Of a DNA stretch of 64,000 nt, positions 61,721 through 64,000 are shown piece after piece. The stretch's first letter is position 1; each line of letters starts with the position of its first letter. The notes under the pieces are model-generated. The model was not told the origin of the DNA. It saw nothing but the letters and a program-made list of their open reading frames with translations, and did no database searches. Where the stretch lies: contig CATQHI010000009.1 in NCBI GenBank assembly GCA_958295895.1, forward strand, positions 186,001-250,000, given 5' to 3'. This DNA is from Saprospiraceae bacterium. Its GTDB lineage: Bacteria > Bacteroidota > Bacteroidia > Chitinophagales > Saprospiraceae. The position numbers and the translations under genes were made by a program.

Positions 61721-64000
61721 TAATCCTCGACCGGCTCCAACTCACCGAATACGCTAAGCTGGGCACTAGTCACCTCATCCTGGTAGGCCTTGAGCTCACC
61801 GGAGAGAAAGCCATTGACCTGACCCACGAAGTCACCCGCGCCCTCCCGGAACTGCTCCAGGGTCAGGCGGGCCATCTGGCTAGGCTCGCCCTCGATCTGG
61901 CTGATGTAGCTGCGGGCACCGTAGAGCTTGGACTGTAGGTTGGTGGGGTTGCGCTGAATGCCCTTCTGGTCCTCGGGGTCCATCAGGATCGCTTCCAACT
62001 CGTCAATGCGCTTGACGAGGTCCTTGCCACGCTGAGTAAAGGTGTCTTTGGTAGCCTTAGGGGCGTCACCGAGTAGACCGTCGACGCGCTTAATGCTCCT
62101 GCGGGCCTCCTGCAGGCGGTCGAAGGCGGTCTTGACGCGGTCGATCTCCGTTTCCAGCTCGGCGGTGAGGGCATCACGCTGGACGTAGCGGCCGCTGCCG
62201 TGGTAGTCCTGGCGGGGGTCGGCACCAACGGTCACGGTGGTGGAGCCGGAGTGGTTGCCGTAAGTCATCAGGACACGGTAGGTACCGGGTACGACGGGCA
62301 TCCCGCTGGGGATGTCGGCATCGTCCTTAGGCTCGCGGCGGCTGGGCATTTCCACGCCGTCGGCGCGCATGTTCCAGCTGGTGCGGTTCATGCCCCACTG
62401 CGGCTTTTCGGTGTAGGTGCGGATGGTGTCGCCGCTCTGTACGTCGATGATCTGGAACTTGACCTTTTCCTTGGGCGGGGCGATGGTTTCGATCTCGTCG
62501 TCCTGGTCGGCGTAGGCCTGCTCGGCGCTGCCGGTCTCGCGGGCGGGAATGTCTTCCTTGATCTCCGGGGCGATCAGGGAGAATTTAGTGAGCCGGCCCA
62601 CGTCGATGCTATCGGGATTGGTAGTGGTCGTATCGGCCGGTCCACCGGGGCGCACCCAGTAAGTGAGCAGCGCGCCGTCGGGACGATCCTCCCCCTGAAA
62701 CTGTCCCTGGGCGTAGAAGCGGGTGCCCTGGTAGGAACGGTACTCGTATTGGTAAGCGTTCGGCGCGGGGAAGACGGCGAAGCTGTCCTGCAGCATTTCC
62801 GGACCCCGTTTGGCTAGCTCACGCAGGGGACGGATATCATCCATAATGTAAATCGCCCGCCCGAAGGTGCCCACGATCAGGTCGTGCTCGCGGGGGTGGA
62901 TCTTGAGGTCGATGGTCGAGACGTGGGGGTAGTCGGCGTCGAAGCGCGTCCAGCTGTCGCCGTAGTCGAGGCTGTACCAGAGCCCCTGGTCGGTACCCAG
63001 GAAGAGCAGGTTTTCCTGCACCGGGTCCTGCACGATGGCCTGGGCGTGGCCGCTGACCTTGTCCTCGTCCACAATCTGGGTGAAGCTGCTACCGTAGTCG
63101 GTGGTGTGGTAGACCATGGGGCGGGTATCGCCGCGGCGGTAATCGTTGACGACCACGAAGGCTTCACCGGCATTGATGGGGGAAGATTCGATGTAGCCGA
63201 TCCAGCTGCCGGGGGTCATGCCGGGGAGCCGGGCAGACAGGTCGGTCCAGCTGCCGCCGCCGTTGCGGGTGAGGTGCAGCCGGCCGTCGTCGCTGCCGAC
63301 CCAGATGTTGCTGTCGCCGAGCGCGTAGGGTACCACCTCGGGCACGATCGTAAGCAGGGTGGTGTGGTTTTCGGCCTGGGTGGCGTCGATGGTGAGGCCG
63401 CCGCTGCGGTCCGAGCGCTGTAGACTGGTATCGTTGGTGGTAAGGTCGGGGCTGATGAGCTCCCAGTTCATGCCCGCGTCCGTGGTTTTGTGTACGTACT
63501 GGCTGCCCATGTAGATGGTGTTGGCGTCGGTGGGCGACTGGGCGATCGGCGCGTTCCAGTTGAAGCGTAGGAACTCCCCCTCGGGGTGCACGGGCCGGAT
63601 AAAGGTCGTCTTACCCGTAGGCCGGTGCACGGTGCCGAGGTAACCGCCCTGGCTGGCCGCGTAGACCATATCGGGCTGGTCGGGCTTAAAGATCATATCG
63701 AAGCCGTCGCCGAAGAAGACCTCCTGCCAGTCGGCGTCGGTGATGCCGCCGCTCTTGAGTCCCTGACTGGGGCCAACCCAGCTGCCGTTGTCCTGCATTC
63801 CGCCACCCACCAGGTAGGGGTAACTCATGTCGTAGGCCACGTGATAAAACTGCCCCACGGGTAAGTTCTCTACGAAGCGCCAGGTATCCCCGCCATCGTG
63901 ACTGATGTTGAGCCCCCCGTCGTTGCCCTCGATGATGTAGTCGGGGTCGTCCTTATCGATCCAGAACGCGTGGTTATCGGGGTGCACGTTGTTGCCGTAA
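61720..64000 (-). CDS. VPS10/sortilin-like beta-propeller protein, N-terminus beyond the window
   Basis: About 760 residues are visible. The frame stays open to the right edge (YGNNVHPDNHAFWIDKDDPDY...), so the real start lies outside. BNR/Asp-box repeats such as SHDGGDTW, TTDAGMNW, TRNGGGSW, TTDYGSSF and SLDYGDSW form a beta-propeller. A domain after it carries RVLMTYGNHSGSTTVTVGADP. The end has a coiled stretch (LTAELETEIDRVKTAFDRLQEARR). Relatives are large periplasmic or exported proteins, often called glycosyl hydrolases without evidence. The 3' end overlaps the MFS remnant by one base. Confidence 0.8.
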   Translation of the reverse strand, partial: YGNNVHPDNHAFWIDKDDPDYIIEGNDGGLNISHDGGDTWRFVENLPVGQFYHVAYDMSYPYLVGGGMQDNGSWVGPSQGLKSGGITDADWQEVFFGDGFDMIFKPDQPDMVYAASQGGYLGTVHRPTGKTTFIRPVHPEGEFLRFNWNAPIAQSPTDANTIYMGSQYVHKTTDAGMNWELISPDLTTNDTSLQRSDRSGGLTIDATQAENHTTLLTIVPEVVPYALGDSNIWVGSDDGRLHLTRNGGGSWTDLSARLPGMTPGSWIGYIESSPINAGEAFVVVNDYRRGDTRPMVYHTTDYGSSFTQIVDEDKVSGHAQAIVQDPVQENLLFLGTDQGLWYSLDYGDSWTRFDADYPHVSTIDLKIHPREHDLIVGTFGRAIYIMDDIRPLRELAKRGPEMLQDSFAVFPAPNAYQYEYRSYQGTRFYAQGQFQGEDRPDGALLTYWVRPGGPADTTTTNPDSIDVGRLTKFSLIAPEIKEDIPARETGSAEQAYADQDDEIETIAPPKEKVKFQIIDVQSGDTIRTYTEKPQWGMNRTSWNMRADGVEMPSRREPKDDADIPSGMPVVPGTYRVLMTYGNHSGSTTVTVGADPRQDYHGSGRYVQRDALTAELETEIDRVKTAFDRLQEARRSIKRVDGLLGDAPKATKDTFTQRGKDLVKRIDELEAILMDPEDQKGIQRNPTNLQSKLYGARSYISQIEGEPSQMARLTLEQFREGAGDFVGQVNGFLSGELKAYQDEVTSAQLSVFGELEPVED

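Overview
The window looks like a chromosomal segment of a GC-rich Bacteroidota, most plausibly a Saprospirales/Lewinella-like marine bacterium (an inference from gene families, not a database result). Supporting signs are two SusC/SusD pairs, type IX secretion C-terminal sorting domains, a GldE gene after mutY and ssb, Bacteroidota-type -7 boxes (TAnnTTTG) just ahead of several genes, frequent GTG/TTG starts, and short sulfatase, GH2 and CE15-like genes typical of polysaccharide degraders.

Layout. 0-3.3 kb: the tail of an unknown gene, then a metallo-beta-lactamase/rhodanese protein with a SulP anion transporter (sulfur handling). 3.4-4.9 kb: a triple-FAS1 lipoprotein. 4.9-6.7 kb: rimP-nusA behind a promoter and hairpin leader, with infB absent from its usual place. 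6.7-18 kb: housekeeping genes (sterol desaturase, ECF sigma factor, mutY, ssb, gldE, ligA, thioredoxin, Na+/solute symporter, fabH, anti-sigma-like protein). 18.2-22.3 kb: a 1351-residue double-cyclase/ATPase/TPR signalling protein. 22.3-28.2 kb, mostly minus strand: SPFH protein, LptF-like permease, YqeY, hisIE, hisF and a sulfatase, with a DUF5362-type gene facing the other way between hisF and hisIE. 28.3-37 kb: an eroded accessory block with a GH2 gene broken by about six frameshifts, an outer-membrane barrel, a PAS-AAA+ sigma-54 activator, a small protein ending in a G16 tract, a CE15-like esterase, a frameshifted gluconate-dehydrogenase-like small subunit and an internally deleted GMC oxidoreductase. 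37-41.3 kb: a polysaccharide deacetylase, a DUF4143-type ATPase behind a perfect 46-bp palindrome, and an M24-like/SGNH fusion. 41.3-56.6 kb, all minus strand: a polysaccharide utilisation locus with two SusC/SusD pairs surrounding two PF10091 (GH144-like) hydrolases and a five-module T9SS-exported protein. 56.7-64 kb: an M20-like hydrolase, a Fic AMPylase behind twin operators, a zincin-like lipoprotein, a frameshifted MFS transporter and the C-terminal part of a VPS10/sortilin-like protein.

Two interspersed repeat families cross the region. One is a GC-rich 20-mer, GGGCGGGGCCGCAGGTGCAA, with about eight copies in both orientations. Six lie inside unrelated coding regions and are read in several frames. 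The other is an intergenic family rich in CACAGAG that carries a hairpin with compensatory base changes. Together with the Fic twin operators, the ATPase palindrome and the PUL, these are the most interesting items. No tRNA, rRNA, CRISPR array or transposase was seen.
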